DNA of 64,000 bases from Mycobacterium simiae (GCF_010727605.1 NZ_AP022568.1:2728001-2792000), one strand, 5' to 3'. Counted from the stretch's first letter, positions 15,217 to 24,494 are shown. The notes: generated from the letters alone by a model not told the origin. Translations and numbers: made by a program.

Positions 15217-16773
15217 ATGACTGACTTTGACGCGATAGTTATCGGTGCCGGGCACAACGGGCTGACCGCCGCGGTCCTGTTGCAAAAGGCGGGACTGCGA
15301 ACGGTGTGCCTGGATCCGAAGCTCTACGCCGGCGGAATGGCTTCCACCGTCGAGCTTTTCGACGGCTACCAGTTCGAGATCGCCGGCTCGGTGCAATTCC
15401 CGACGTCTCAGGTGGTGGTCGACGAGCTGGGCCTGGACACCCTGCCGACCATCGACCTCGACGTGATGTCGGTGGCGGTGCGCGGTGTCGGCGACGACCC
15501 GCTGGTGCAATACAGCGATCCCATCAAGCTGTTCACCCACCTCAACGAGGTGCACGGCGCCGACGCCGTCAACGGGATGGCGGGCCTGATGGCCTGGAGC
15601 CAAGGCCCGACTCGCGCCCTGGGCCGATTCGAGGCCGGGACACCGCCCAAGAGCATCGACGAAATGTACGCCTGCGCCACCAGCGAATTCGAACGCTCGG
15701 CAATTGACGACATGCTGTTCGCTTCGGTGACCGACGTGCTGGACCGTTATCTCCCGGACCGCGAAAAGCACGGTGCGCTGCGCGGGTCGATGACGGTGTT
15801 GGCGGTCAACACGCTGTATCGGGGCCCCGCCACCCCGGGCAGCGCCGCCGCGCTCGCGTTCGGGCTCGGCGTTCCCGACGGCGACACCATGCAGATGAAG
15901 AAGCTGCGCGGCGGCATCGGCGCACTCACCTCGCATCTGTGCGACCTGCTGGTCAGCCACGGCGGCGAACTCCGGTTGCGCACCAAGGTGACCGAGATCT
16001 TGATCAACGACGGGCAGGTGACCGGTGTGCGCACCGAAGCCGGCGAGACGCTGACGGCCCCCATCGTGGTCTCGGGGATCGCCCCGGACCTCACGCTCAA
16101 CGAGCTGATCGATCCCGCCGCGTTGCCGTCTGACCTGCGCGAGCGTTATGCCCGCATCGACCATCGCGGCAGCTACCTGCAGATGCACTTCGCACTGAGC
16201 GAGGCCCCCGCCTTCGCCCCGCCCTACGAGGCCCTCAACGATCCGGCGATGCAGGCGTCGATCGGGCTGTTCTGCACACCGGAGGAGGTGCAGCAGCAGT
16301 GGGAGGACGCTCGGCGCGGGATCGTCCCGGCGAACCCGACGGTGGTCTTGCAGATTCCCTCGCAGAACGATCCGGACCTGGCCCCGCCGGGTAAGCACGC
16401 CGCGTCGGCCTTCGCCCTGTTCTTCCCGATCGAGGGCGAGGTCGATTACGGGCAGGCCAAGATGGAGATGGGCCAACGCGTAATCGACAAGATCACCCGG
16501 CTCGCACCGAACTTCGAACGCAGCATCATCCGGCACACCACATTCACACCCCGGCACATGGGTGTGATGTTCGGCGCACCCGGCGGCGACTACTGCCACG
16601 GGCTGTTGAACGCGAACCAGATCGGTCCCAACAGGCCCGGCCCGAAAGGCTTTCTCGGCCAGCCTATCCCGATCAAGGGCCTGTACCTGGGCAGTGCGGG
16701 CTGCCACGGCGGTCCGGGCATCACCTTCACCCCGGGATACAACGCCGCCCGCGCTGCCCTCGACGACCGTTAA
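15217..16773 (+). CDS. FAD-dependent phytoene-dehydrogenase-like oxidoreductase (Rv3829c-like)
   Basis: A 518-residue flavoprotein. The N-terminal dinucleotide-binding motif is DAIVIGAGHNGLTAAVLL and the C-terminal FAD-contact block is GLYLGSAGCHGGPGI. The whole resembles phytoene desaturases and the PYROXD2 group; no carotenoid genes are nearby, so the substrate is unknown. The ATG at 15217 has a strong GGAGGGCAGGAC ribosome site; an upstream in-frame start would lie inside the palindrome. Probably repressed by the adjacent TetR. Confidence 0.85.
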   Translation: MTDFDAIVIGAGHNGLTAAVLLQKAGLRTVCLDPKLYAGGMASTVELFDGYQFEIAGSVQFPTSQVVVDELGLDTLPTIDLDVMSVAVRGVGDDPLVQYSDPIKLFTHLNEVHGADAVNGMAGLMAWSQGPTRALGRFEAGTPPKSIDEMYACATSEFERSAIDDMLFASVTDVLDRYLPDREKHGALRGSMTVLAVNTLYRGPATPGSAAALAFGLGVPDGDTMQMKKLRGGIGALTSHLCDLLVSHGGELRLRTKVTEILINDGQVTGVRTEAGETLTAPIVVSGIAPDLTLNELIDPAALPSDLRERYARIDHRGSYLQMHFALSEAPAFAPPYEALNDPAMQASIGLFCTPEEVQQQWEDARRGIVPANPTVVLQIPSQNDPDLAPPGKHAASAFALFFPIEGEVDYGQAKMEMGQRVIDKITRLAPNFERSIIRHTTFTPRHMGVMFGAPGGDYCHGLLNANQIGPNRPGPKGFLGQPIPIKGLYLGSAGCHGGPGITFTPGYNAARAALDDR

Positions 16774-17096
16774 CGCGCCAGCAGCTCGTCGAACAGCGCG
16801 ATGAACTCGTCCGGACGTCCTGGGGTGAACGCCGGGCTGGGCCGGGTCCCCGGCACATCCAGGATGATCAATCGCGACTTGAGGGGCCGGTGCAAGTCCA
16901 GCGGCAGCCAATAACGCGGGTCAGTACCGCCCCAGAAGGTGAAGCGGGCGGTGAACCAGCCGAGCGGCTGCGCCTTGTATCCGCGGATCGCGTCCAGCGC
17001 GATGATCTTCGACGTGCCTTCCGGAAAGTGATACCGCCGCAACGTGATCGCCGTGCGGTCAAGCTGAACCACGCCGTCGTCGTAGGTCTTGCTCAT
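16770..17096 (-). CDS. Small conserved protein (Rv3819-like)
   Basis: A 108-residue soluble protein rich in beta-prone and aromatic residues (ALRRYHFPEG-like start, GWFTARFTFWGG, YWLPLD). The pattern fits a pleckstrin-like or bacterial PH-type small domain, but this is only an impression. Its ATG overlaps the stop of the MBL/Rieske gene (ATGA), so the two are translationally coupled. The same pair is adjacent in H37Rv (Rv3818-Rv3819). The 3' end overlaps that of the oxidoreductase. Confidence 0.75.
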   Translation of the reverse strand: MSKTYDDGVVQLDRTAITLRRYHFPEGTSKIIALDAIRGYKAQPLGWFTARFTFWGGTDPRYWLPLDLHRPLKSRLIILDVPGTRPSPAFTPGRPDEFIALFDELLAR

Positions 17097-18643
17097 GTAC
17101 GACGGCTTCGCAGCTGGTGACCGCGGGTGGTCAGGCAGCGACCATCTTCCAGTCGCCACTGCCAGCCGTGCAGATTGCACGTCAGTGTATTGCCTTCTAC
17201 CACACCAAACTTCGACAGATCCGCCTTGAGGTGCGGACAACGACGCTGAATCTCCCAGCCATCCAGAGTGATCGACGCGGAATCGTCGTGGGATTCCGCG
17301 AACCAGCCGTCGGCGTACGCGATCCGTTCATCGGTAAGACACTTGAAGAAGGTGTACAGGTATTCGTTGTAGCCGCCGACCCGCCAGGCCCGGAACCGCG
17401 TGGACAAAAAGATGGTGTTGACCCAATCCGGTTCGCGATCTCGCAACACCGTGCGGACCAACTCCGGTGCTATCTCAAACCCGTAGCGGACCTTTTCGTG
17501 AGCGATCCGTTCGCGCACTGTTCGTTTCGGGAAGTCCAAGATCACGGTCTCCGGGCCGATCACCAGTTCGACGGGGTAGCCGATGCCGTCGCAGATCTCG
17601 TCGCTTTGCAGCATGATCGGCTCGAACAACGCCCGGATCGGTTCCAGCAGCGGCTCGCCCGTGGCGGGTGCCCAGCTTCGCCGCTCGGCGGCCAGAACCG
17701 GCGCCATGCGCTCGGCATAATCGGCGATGTAGGTGGCCTTACCGGTGGTGAAGATCGCCTCCACCTCGTCGAGGGGCAGCGGATGCTGCAGCGAATTCAG
17801 TTGCTTGCCAGCGAAATCCGCCACTGAGCCGGGCATCATCAGCAGGCCGCGATCGTGCCCGTGACGGCGCATTTGATCGAGGAAAACCATTTGATCGGGG
17901 AAGATGTTGGCCGGGTCCCCGTGGTCGTCGTTAAGGTGACGCAGCTCTGGATCCAGGAAACACGGCGGGCCCGCTGACGGAACCACCCAGGTCGCGTCCA
18001 CCTGCGCGATGTATTGACGGGCGCGGTCCATCTGACGCTGCCGTTTCTGGGTACCGAACGATTCTTTGGCCCGGGCGGGCATGTCGTAGACCATCGGGTA
18101 CCAGATCGCACCGGAGTACTGCAGCAGGTGCACGTCGATGTGCCCGAACTCGGTTCCCAGCATCTCCAAGTCGACCGGCCGGGCATCGTTCATGTTGAAA
18201 ACCGTTGTCCGGCCGTCGGATACGACCAAAGCCGAGTCGCCGATGGGTCCGTCGGCAGGCGCCCGGAGCGCAATGATCATGACGTCCAGCCCACCCTGGG
18301 GCCCGTCCAACCGGTGTTTGACCGAATCGCTGGTCTCGAAGAAGCGCCAGAACCCTAACTCCTGCAGCGCATTCCGAAGGTCGGGGACCGGAAAGTCGGG
18401 TAGCAGTACTACCGCGTCCTTGTTGACGTGGTCCCGCAGCAGCCTGGCGTCGAAGTGATCCTTGTGCAGGTGCGAGACGTACAAGTAGTCACAGTCGCCC
18501 AACGCGTCCCAGTCCAGGCCCGAGTTGTCCGGGAACGGAAACCAGGAGGCAAAGTAGGCCGGGTTGACCCAGGGGTCGCACAAAATGCTGCCTGCCCGGG
18601 TCCGGATCAGAAATCCGGCGTGGCCTACGCTCGTGACCTGCAC
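17093..18643 (-). CDS. Metallo-beta-lactamase fold plus Rieske [2Fe-2S] protein (Rv3818-like)
   Basis: A 516-residue two-domain protein. The N-terminal metallo-beta-lactamase-fold domain has the metal motif SHLHKDHFD near residue 58 and a UlaG/NAPE-PLD-like layout (VTSVGHAGFLI at the start). The C-terminal Rieske domain carries the cluster ligands in CPH and, about 16 residues later, CNLHGW. This pair of domains is otherwise known from CMP-N-acetylneuraminate hydroxylase-like proteins, where it forms a Rieske mono-oxygenase. The substrate is unknown. No signal peptide is evident. Confidence 0.82.
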   Translation of the reverse strand: MQVTSVGHAGFLIRTRAGSILCDPWVNPAYFASWFPFPDNSGLDWDALGDCDYLYVSHLHKDHFDARLLRDHVNKDAVVLLPDFPVPDLRNALQELGFWRFFETSDSVKHRLDGPQGGLDVMIIALRAPADGPIGDSALVVSDGRTTVFNMNDARPVDLEMLGTEFGHIDVHLLQYSGAIWYPMVYDMPARAKESFGTQKRQRQMDRARQYIAQVDATWVVPSAGPPCFLDPELRHLNDDHGDPANIFPDQMVFLDQMRRHGHDRGLLMMPGSVADFAGKQLNSLQHPLPLDEVEAIFTTGKATYIADYAERMAPVLAAERRSWAPATGEPLLEPIRALFEPIMLQSDEICDGIGYPVELVIGPETVILDFPKRTVRERIAHEKVRYGFEIAPELVRTVLRDREPDWVNTIFLSTRFRAWRVGGYNEYLYTFFKCLTDERIAYADGWFAESHDDSASITLDGWEIQRRCPHLKADLSKFGVVEGNTLTCNLHGWQWRLEDGRCLTTRGHQLRSRRT

Positions 18644-18796
18644 AAATGCCTTTCAAGAGGGTTCGGGAATTGCTTGCAGCTTACCGTGCGGCGTCACCGC
18701 CGGCCCGGTACCGGCACCGGCGGTGACCGATCCGGCCGGTGGTCTGTTTTCCCCACTTTCGCCGGCGCGCCGGTGGTAGCACTACGCTAAGAACCT

Positions 18797-19564
18797 GTGG
18801 AACCGGTATACGGGACTGTCATCTTCCTCGCTCGCACGATCTGGCGGCTTCAGGGGCTGAAGATCACCGTCTCGGGCGTGGAGAATTTGCCGGCCACCGG
18901 CGGCGCGGTCATCGCGATCAACCACACCGGCTACCTCGACTTCACCTTTGCCGGGCTGCCGGCCTACCAACAGGGCCTCGGCCGCAAAGTGCGGTTCATG
19001 GCCAAGCAAGAGGTATTCGACAGCAAGGTCACCGGACCGCTGATGCGCAGTCTGCGTCACATTTCGGTGGATCGGCAGGACGGCGCCGCCTCCTACGAGG
19101 CCGCGGTCAGAAACCTCAAGGACGGCGAACTCGTCGGCGTCTACCCCGAAGCGACCATCAGCCGCAGCTTCGAGATCAAGGAATGCAAGAGCGGCGCCGC
19201 ACGCATGGCCGTCGAGGCCGGCGTGCCGATCATTCCGCACATCGTGTGGGGCGCCCAGCGGATCTGGACCAAGGGGCACCCCAGGAAGCTGATCCGGCCC
19301 AAGGTGCCGATCACCGTGCTCGTCGGCGAACCGATCGAACCGACGCTGGAGGTGCCGGAGTTACGCGGCCTGCTGCACTCGCGCATGCAGCATCTGCTGG
19401 AACGAGCCCAAGAGCAGTACGGACCGCACCCGGCCGGCGAGTTCTGGGTGCCGCACCGGCTGGGCGGCGGTGCCCCGTCGCTGGCCGAGGCCGCCCGGCT
19501 GGACGCCGAGGAAGCGGCCGCGCGGGCGGCCCGGCGCGCCCAAGCCGCGGGGGCGCCGGAGTAG
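18797..19564 (+). CDS. PlsC-type 1-acyl-glycerol-phosphate acyltransferase, first of three (Rv3816c-like)
   Basis: A 255-residue lysophosphatidic-acid-type acyltransferase. The catalytic HX4D motif is in NHTGYLDF and the phosphate-binding motif appears as VGVYPEATISRSF. It likely transfers an acyl chain to a glycerophosphate or related acceptor at the inner membrane. The start is GTG. The C-terminus is an Ala/Arg-rich helix. The next homologue begins seven bases downstream, showing an operon produced by tandem duplication. Confidence 0.88.
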   Translation: MEPVYGTVIFLARTIWRLQGLKITVSGVENLPATGGAVIAINHTGYLDFTFAGLPAYQQGLGRKVRFMAKQEVFDSKVTGPLMRSLRHISVDRQDGAASYEAAVRNLKDGELVGVYPEATISRSFEIKECKSGAARMAVEAGVPIIPHIVWGAQRIWTKGHPRKLIRPKVPITVLVGEPIEPTLEVPELRGLLHSRMQHLLERAQEQYGPHPAGEFWVPHRLGGGAPSLAEAARLDAEEAAARAARRAQAAGAPE

Positions 19565-19570
19565 TCGCCG

Positions 19571-20320
19571 ATGGTGGAGCCGACCTACCGCACCCTCGAG
19601 ATACTGGCCCAGCTGGCGGTGTTGGCCACCGGAACCAAAATCACCTACGGCGGAATCGAGCACATTCCCGAACGCGGCGGGGCGGTGGTCGCGATCAACC
19701 ACACCAGCTACGTCGACTGGCTGCCGGCCGGGTTGGCCATGCGCCGGCGCAACCGCCGGCTGCGATTCATGATCAAGGCCGAGATGCAGCAAGTCAGAGT
19801 GGTCAACTCGCTCATCAAGCGCACTGGCACTATCCCGGTGGACAGGAAAGCCGGCGCGAGTGCCTACGCGGAGGCGGTGGAACGGCTACGCGCGGGCGAA
19901 CTCGTCGGGGTTTATCCGGAGGCCACGATCAGCCGCAGCTTCGAGCTCAAGGAGTTCAAGACCGGCGCCGCACGCATGGCACGTGAGGCCGACGTGCCGA
20001 TCGTCCCGGTCATCGTCTGGGGCGCGCAACGAATCTGGACCAAGGACCATCCCCGACGCCTAGGCCGCCACCACATCCCGATCACCGTCCTCGTGGGCCC
20101 GCCGCTGCGGGCCGAGGACGACGTCGCGCGCACCGATGACGCGCTGCGCGCATCGATGACCAAGCTGTTGCACGCGGCGCAGCGGGACTACCCGCACCCC
20201 GCGGGAGAATACTGGGTGCCGCATCGGCTCGGCGGCGGAGCGCCGACGTTGACCGGCGCGGCTCGGATCGAGGCCGACGAGGCCGCGGCCAGGGCGGCAA
20301 ACCGGGGCCCGCGCCAGTAG
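19571..20320 (+). CDS. PlsC-type acyltransferase, second of three (Rv3815c-like)
   Basis: A 249-residue paralogue of the preceding gene, with NHTSYVDW (HX4D) and GVYPEATISRSF. FKTGAARMA and VIVWGAQRIWTKDHPRR are shared by all three copies. The specific acyl acceptor of each copy is unknown; the copies differ most in the acceptor-side helix after HX4D, so different substrates are plausible. The gene follows its neighbour at seven bases and precedes the third copy by 23. Confidence 0.88.
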   Translation: MVEPTYRTLEILAQLAVLATGTKITYGGIEHIPERGGAVVAINHTSYVDWLPAGLAMRRRNRRLRFMIKAEMQQVRVVNSLIKRTGTIPVDRKAGASAYAEAVERLRAGELVGVYPEATISRSFELKEFKTGAARMAREADVPIVPVIVWGAQRIWTKDHPRRLGRHHIPITVLVGPPLRAEDDVARTDDALRASMTKLLHAAQRDYPHPAGEYWVPHRLGGGAPTLTGAARIEADEAAARAANRGPRQ

Positions 20321-20343
20321 CCTTAGGGGGCGAAGGAGAAGAG

Positions 20344-21129
20344 ATGGCAGAGCCGTTCTATCGGTTCGGGGAATTAGTCGTTCCCTCACTTGTCGCGATG
20401 AACGGGACCAAGTTCACGTTCCGCGGACTCGAGAACATTCCACAGCGGGGTGGCGCGTTGCTCGCGCAAAACCACACCAGCTACCTGGATTGGCTCCCGG
20501 CGCTGTTCGCCGCGCGCGAGCGGGGCCGGCGGATGTATTTCATGATCAAGGCCGAGATGGCCGACGTGAAGGCCGTCGACTACGTGATCAAGCACGCCCG
20601 GCTCATTCCGGTGGACCGCCGCAACGGCCACGACGCGCTGACCGCGGCGGTGCAGCGGCTGCGTGCCGGCGAGTTGATCGGCATGCATCCCGAGGCCACC
20701 ATCAGCCGCAGTTTCGAGCTGCGGGAATTCAAGACCGGGGCGGCGCGGATGGCGCTGGAAGCCCAGGTGCCGATCATCCCGGTGATCGTCTGGGGGGCCC
20801 ACCGGATCTGGCCAAAGGATCATCCAAAGAAAGTGTTCCGCAACAAGGTTCCGATCACCGTGGCCGCGGGACGGCCGATCCCGCCGCACGGGACGGTCGA
20901 GCAGCTCAATGTGACGCTGCGCCAGGCCATGAACGCGCTGCTGTACCAAGTGCAAGAGGAGTATCCGCACCCCGAGGGCGAGTTCTGGGTGCCGCGGCGA
21001 TTGGGCGGCAGCGCGCCGACCCGGGATGACTCGCAGGCGATCCGGCTGGCCGAATTGCAGCAGCGGGTGCAGAAATACGGAACCGATGGGGTGACCCGGC
21101 CCGGACAGTCGCAAAGCGGACGGCATTGA
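20344..21129 (+). CDS. PlsC-type acyltransferase, third of three (Rv3814c-like)
   Basis: A 261-residue paralogue with NHTSYLDW (HX4D) and GMHPEATISRSF, where Tyr-Pro of the other copies is replaced by His-Pro. The ATG has a good AAGGAGA ribosome site. The tail after LGGSAPTRDD is longer and less Ala-rich than in the other copies. It closes the three-gene acyltransferase cluster and is followed by the HAD hydrolase gene 51 bases later. Confidence 0.88.
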   Translation: MAEPFYRFGELVVPSLVAMNGTKFTFRGLENIPQRGGALLAQNHTSYLDWLPALFAARERGRRMYFMIKAEMADVKAVDYVIKHARLIPVDRRNGHDALTAAVQRLRAGELIGMHPEATISRSFELREFKTGAARMALEAQVPIIPVIVWGAHRIWPKDHPKKVFRNKVPITVAAGRPIPPHGTVEQLNVTLRQAMNALLYQVQEEYPHPEGEFWVPRRLGGSAPTRDDSQAIRLAELQQRVQKYGTDGVTRPGQSQSGRH

Positions 21130-21180
21130 CGAGTGCGGCTGACGGTCGGATCGGCTCAGTGACGGCTCGATGACACCTCG

Positions 21181-22008
21181 ATGACAGGGCCGACTTCGAG
21201 GCCGGCGCTGATCGCGTGCGATGTCGACGGCACCCTGTTCGACGACAGCGAGGCCATCACTCCGCGCACCCGCGACGCCGTGCGCTCCGCCGTCGCCGCG
21301 GGCGCCACCTTCGTGGTGGCAACCGGGCGCCCGCCACGGTGGATACGCCCCATCGTCGACGAGCTGGGATTCGCGCCGATGGCGGTGTGCGCCAACGGCG
21401 CCGTCGTTTACGACCCGGCCCACGATCGGGTGGTATCGGCGCGCACCTTGTCGGTGGACACCTTGGCCGAATTAGCCGAGCTCGCGATGCGTGTCATCCC
21501 GGGTGCCGGTCTGGCGGTGGAGCGCATCGGTCGCAGCGCTCACGACACCGCCACGCCGCAGTTCGTCAGTTCCCCGGGCTACGAGCATGCGTGGCTGAAC
21601 CCGGACAACACCGAGGTGTCGATTGATGACCTGCTCAGCGCGCCGGCGATCAAGCTGCTGATCCGGCAGGCCGGCGCCCGCAGCGCCGACATGGCGGCCG
21701 AGCTCGCCAAACACGTCGGCATCGAGGGAGACATCACCTACTCCACCAACAACGGGCTGGTGGAGATCGTGCCGCTGGGCATCAGCAAGGCCACCGGCAT
21801 CGAAGAGGTGGCCGCGCCGCTGGAGATCGCCAGCGACCAGGTGGTGGCGTTCGGTGACATGCCCAATGATCTGCCGATGCTGCGCTGGGCCGGGCGCGGC
21901 GTGGCGATGGGCAATGCACATCCCGACGTGCTGGCCGCCGCCGACGAGGTGACCGCGCGTAACAACGACGACGGAGTGGGACGCGTGCTGGAGCGTTGGT
22001 GGGGCTAG
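21181..22008 (+). CDS. HAD-superfamily Cof-type sugar-phosphate phosphatase (Rv3813c-like)
   Basis: A 275-residue Cof/YidA-type phosphatase. Motif I is CDVDGTLFD with the nucleophilic and acid/base Asp residues; motif II is VVATGRPP; motif IV is VVAFGDMPNDLPML with the metal-binding Asp pair. The central cap has the C2 fold. Family members dephosphorylate sugar phosphates or FMN-type compounds; the substrate is not readable here. Same strand as the acyltransferase cluster and possibly co-transcribed. Confidence 0.88.
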   Translation: MTGPTSRPALIACDVDGTLFDDSEAITPRTRDAVRSAVAAGATFVVATGRPPRWIRPIVDELGFAPMAVCANGAVVYDPAHDRVVSARTLSVDTLAELAELAMRVIPGAGLAVERIGRSAHDTATPQFVSSPGYEHAWLNPDNTEVSIDDLLSAPAIKLLIRQAGARSADMAAELAKHVGIEGDITYSTNNGLVEIVPLGISKATGIEEVAAPLEIASDQVVAFGDMPNDLPMLRWAGRGVAMGNAHPDVLAAADEVTARNNDDGVGRVLERWWG

Positions 22009-22174
22009 CGACCAGCGGTGGCGGTAGCCCCGCCGAGCTCCGCCCCAGCCGTAGCAAAATGTGGCAGACTGCCCGCGTGCCCGCCTTCCGGCCCGTCGCT
22101 TGTCGTCAGGTGTTCGCTCGCCTGACCGGCGGCGATGCCGCGCGCGGCGTGGGGTCCGGGCCGAAGGACCGGTA

Positions 22175-22819
22175 GTGGAATCCGACGAAGACCCGACCAA
22201 GGGCGGCGAGCCGGCGGACGACAAGTCGCCGACACCGCGGCCCAGCGCCGGCGACCCGGCCGAGCCGGATGAGGAACCGACCCATGAGGAAGGGTCCGAA
22301 GACTTTTCCTCCGGCGGCAGCATGGAATTCCAGGATGCTCAGACGACCAAGCCGCGACCTCCGACACCGGCCGAGCTGCGCGCGCGAGACAAGTACGCCA
22401 AGAAGCAGAAGGCGCTGGAGCAGGCACGGCTGGAAGCCGAGGAGAAGCGCCGCCGCCAGCGCCGGATATTGATCGGCGCCGCGGCGGGCGTCGGTGTCGT
22501 CGGTTTGGTGGCCGGCCTGGGGTATTGGATGTTTTCCTCGCCCACCGTCACCGCGCAATGCGTCCAGGACGATCCGAGCGGTCAGCCGATCATCGTGCCG
22601 GACAGTTACTGCACCGGCCACACCGCGGGGCTCAACGGCTTCTTCTTCTTCGGTGGACACCAATACCGGTACTACTACGGCAGTTCCGGGACGATAGGGT
22701 CGCGGCCCAGCGGCGGCACCACCGTCGCACCCAAGGGCGCCACCATCACCACGAAGTCCGGAACCACCATCTCGCGCGGCGGTCTTGGTGGCTCATCGAG
22801 TAAGAGCAGCGGATCGTGA
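22175..22819 (+). CDS. Membrane-anchored DUF1190-like protein (YgiB/YjfM-like tail)
   Basis: A 214-residue protein. The N-terminal 80 residues are acidic and Pro/Glu-rich, followed by a basic helical stretch (AKKQKALEQARLEAEEKRRRQRR) and one membrane helix at about residue 100-120. The extracytoplasmic part has a Cys pair (AQCVQDD, DSYCTG), a Phe/Tyr/Gly segment and a Thr/Ser/Gly-rich end (TISRGGLGGSSSK) like that of YgiB/YjfM DUF1190 proteins. The GTG at 22175 has AAGGA six bases before it. It overlaps the next gene by four bases, as yjfM/ygiB adjoin yjfC/ygiC in enterobacteria. Confidence 0.65.
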   Translation: MESDEDPTKGGEPADDKSPTPRPSAGDPAEPDEEPTHEEGSEDFSSGGSMEFQDAQTTKPRPPTPAELRARDKYAKKQKALEQARLEAEEKRRRQRRILIGAAAGVGVVGLVAGLGYWMFSSPTVTAQCVQDDPSGQPIIVPDSYCTGHTAGLNGFFFFGGHQYRYYYGSSGTIGSRPSGGTTVAPKGATITTKSGTTISRGGLGGSSSKSSGS

Positions 22820-23982
22820 AGCGCGCCAGGCACCAGCCACGGCCGAAGTGGCAGACGATCGTGGAATCCCAAGGGCTGGTATACGGGACACCCGCGCGCG
22901 ACGCGAGGGGCCGCGCTCGGCCGTATTGGGACGAATCGGTCCACTACGTGTTCGACATGGACGAGATCTTGGCGCTGGAAGCCGATGTCGAACTGCTGCA
23001 CTCGATGTGCCTGAACGCCGTCGAGCAGGTGGTGTTGATGGAACGGTTCGCCGATTTCGGTTTGCCGGAATGGAGTTGGCAGCCCATCGCCGAGTCGTGG
23101 CGCCGCTCCGACCCACATGTCTACGGGCGTTTCGACTTGCGTTACGACGGGCGCCGGCCGGCGGTACTGCTTGAGTACAACGCCGACACCCCGACGACAC
23201 TGCTGGAAGCCGCGATCCTGCAATGGTATTGGCTCAAGGACGTCTTTCCCGACGATGACCAGTGGAACTCACTGCACGAGCAACTGGTGGACCGCTGGAA
23301 GCAGCTGCGGGATGTGCTGCCCAGCGACGAATTGCACCTGAGCTGGTCCGGGGTGGAAGCCACCGGTGAGGATCAGATCACCACCACCTATATGCAGGAA
23401 ACCGCGGCGGAGGCGGGTTTTCAGACCGTGGGCCTGGTGATCGAGGACCTCGGCTGGGACTCCGCCCTGGAGCGTTTCGTCGATTTGGAAGAGGCCCCGA
23501 TCGACGCGGTCTTCAAGCTCTACCCGTGGGAGTGGGTGCTCGATGACGACTTCGGCAAACACGTGGTGTCCAGCCTGCCGCAGACGGCGTGGATCGAACC
23601 GCTATGGAAGACCCTGCTGTCGAACAAGGCGATTCTGGCGGTGCTGTGGGAGATGTATCCGGGACATCCGAACCTGTTGCCCGCCTACATCGATGATCCG
23701 CACGAGCTGACCGAGTACGTACGCAAACCCAAGCTCGGCCGGGAGGGGGCGAACATCACCGTCGTGGGCGCCGGTCTGGAGACCGCGACCGGTGGTGTGT
23801 ACGGCGAAGAGGGCTACGTGTATCAGTTGCTCGACCCGTTGCCGGAGTTCGACGACATGCGCCCCGCGCTGGGGGCCTGGATCGTCGGCGATTCGGCGGC
23901 CGGTCTCGGTATCCGCGAGACCGCGGGATTGATCACCGACGACGGCGCGGCCTTTGTCCCACACCGGATTCCCCCGCAGTGA
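22816..23982 (+). CDS. Glutathionylspermidine synthase-like ATP-grasp ligase (YjfC/YgiC family)
   Basis: A 388-residue protein of the GSP_synth family, lacking the amidase half of the E. coli bifunctional enzyme. Visible ATP-grasp features are LLEYNADTPT (Glu and Asn metal/ATP ligands), FKLYPWEWV, LLSNKAILAVLWE and the conserved KPKLGREGANI near the C-terminus. The family forms C-N bonds; glutathionylspermidine synthase joins an acid to a polyamine amine. Mycobacteria use mycothiol instead of glutathione, so the real acid and amine are unknown. The GTG start overlaps the upstream stop. The nearby polyamine-type fusion gene supports an amine substrate. Confidence 0.85.
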   Translation: MKRARHQPRPKWQTIVESQGLVYGTPARDARGRARPYWDESVHYVFDMDEILALEADVELLHSMCLNAVEQVVLMERFADFGLPEWSWQPIAESWRRSDPHVYGRFDLRYDGRRPAVLLEYNADTPTTLLEAAILQWYWLKDVFPDDDQWNSLHEQLVDRWKQLRDVLPSDELHLSWSGVEATGEDQITTTYMQETAAEAGFQTVGLVIEDLGWDSALERFVDLEEAPIDAVFKLYPWEWVLDDDFGKHVVSSLPQTAWIEPLWKTLLSNKAILAVLWEMYPGHPNLLPAYIDDPHELTEYVRKPKLGREGANITVVGAGLETATGGVYGEEGYVYQLLDPLPEFDDMRPALGAWIVGDSAAGLGIRETAGLITDDGAAFVPHRIPPQ

Positions 23983-24014
23983 ACTGCTGAGCAAGTGAAC
24001 GGAGTTGATCGAGG

Positions 24015-24485
24015 ATGACAACAACCATCGTGGCGCTGAATCCGGGTTATTGGGATCACGGCTACTGGTCCGTGCTCGGCCGGGGCGCGGGAGCCATCGT
24101 CTTGTACGCGGTGGTCGGCCTGATCCTGATGCTGGTCGGGTTTTATGCCATCGACCTGACCACCCCGGGCCCGCTGCGCCGGATGGTGGGCGCCGGCAAG
24201 CCCAATGCGATCGTCGTTTCAGCCGCGGGCATGGTGAGCATGGCGTTGATCGTGGTGCTGGCCATCTACTCGTCGTCCGGAAAACTACTCGAGGGACTGG
24301 CGGGGTCGGCAGTGTTCGGCCTGGTCGGGATCGTCGCTCAGGTCGTGATGATGCGGATCGCGACGTTGGTGATTGGCATCGACATGGACGCGGTGTTCAA
24401 TGCCGATGCATTCGAGTACGAGGCGCTCATGGTGGCCGCCGCGCAGGTCGCGTTGGGCATCGTGGTTGCCGTCGCAATCCTCTGA
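24015..24485 (+). CDS. DUF350 (YjfL-type) membrane protein
   Basis: A 156-residue membrane protein with four helices arranged as two similar halves, each starting with a small-residue-rich segment (VLYAVVGLILMLVGFYAIDL, ALIVVLAIYSSSG). This is the DUF350/YjfL pattern. Function is unknown, but DUF350 genes regularly neighbour GSP_synth-like genes in many bacteria. It starts 32 bases after the ligase gene with GGAG upstream, so the three genes probably form one transcript. Confidence 0.8.
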   Translation: MTTTIVALNPGYWDHGYWSVLGRGAGAIVLYAVVGLILMLVGFYAIDLTTPGPLRRMVGAGKPNAIVVSAAGMVSMALIVVLAIYSSSGKLLEGLAGSAVFGLVGIVAQVVMMRIATLVIGIDMDAVFNADAFEYEALMVAAAQVALGIVVAVAIL

Positions 24486-24494
24486 TGCACCAAC

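Noticed and set aside
22061..22174. Upstream extension of the DUF1190-like gene
   Set aside because: The added residues are Arg-rich with no domain, and a GTG at 22175 has a well-spaced ribosome site.
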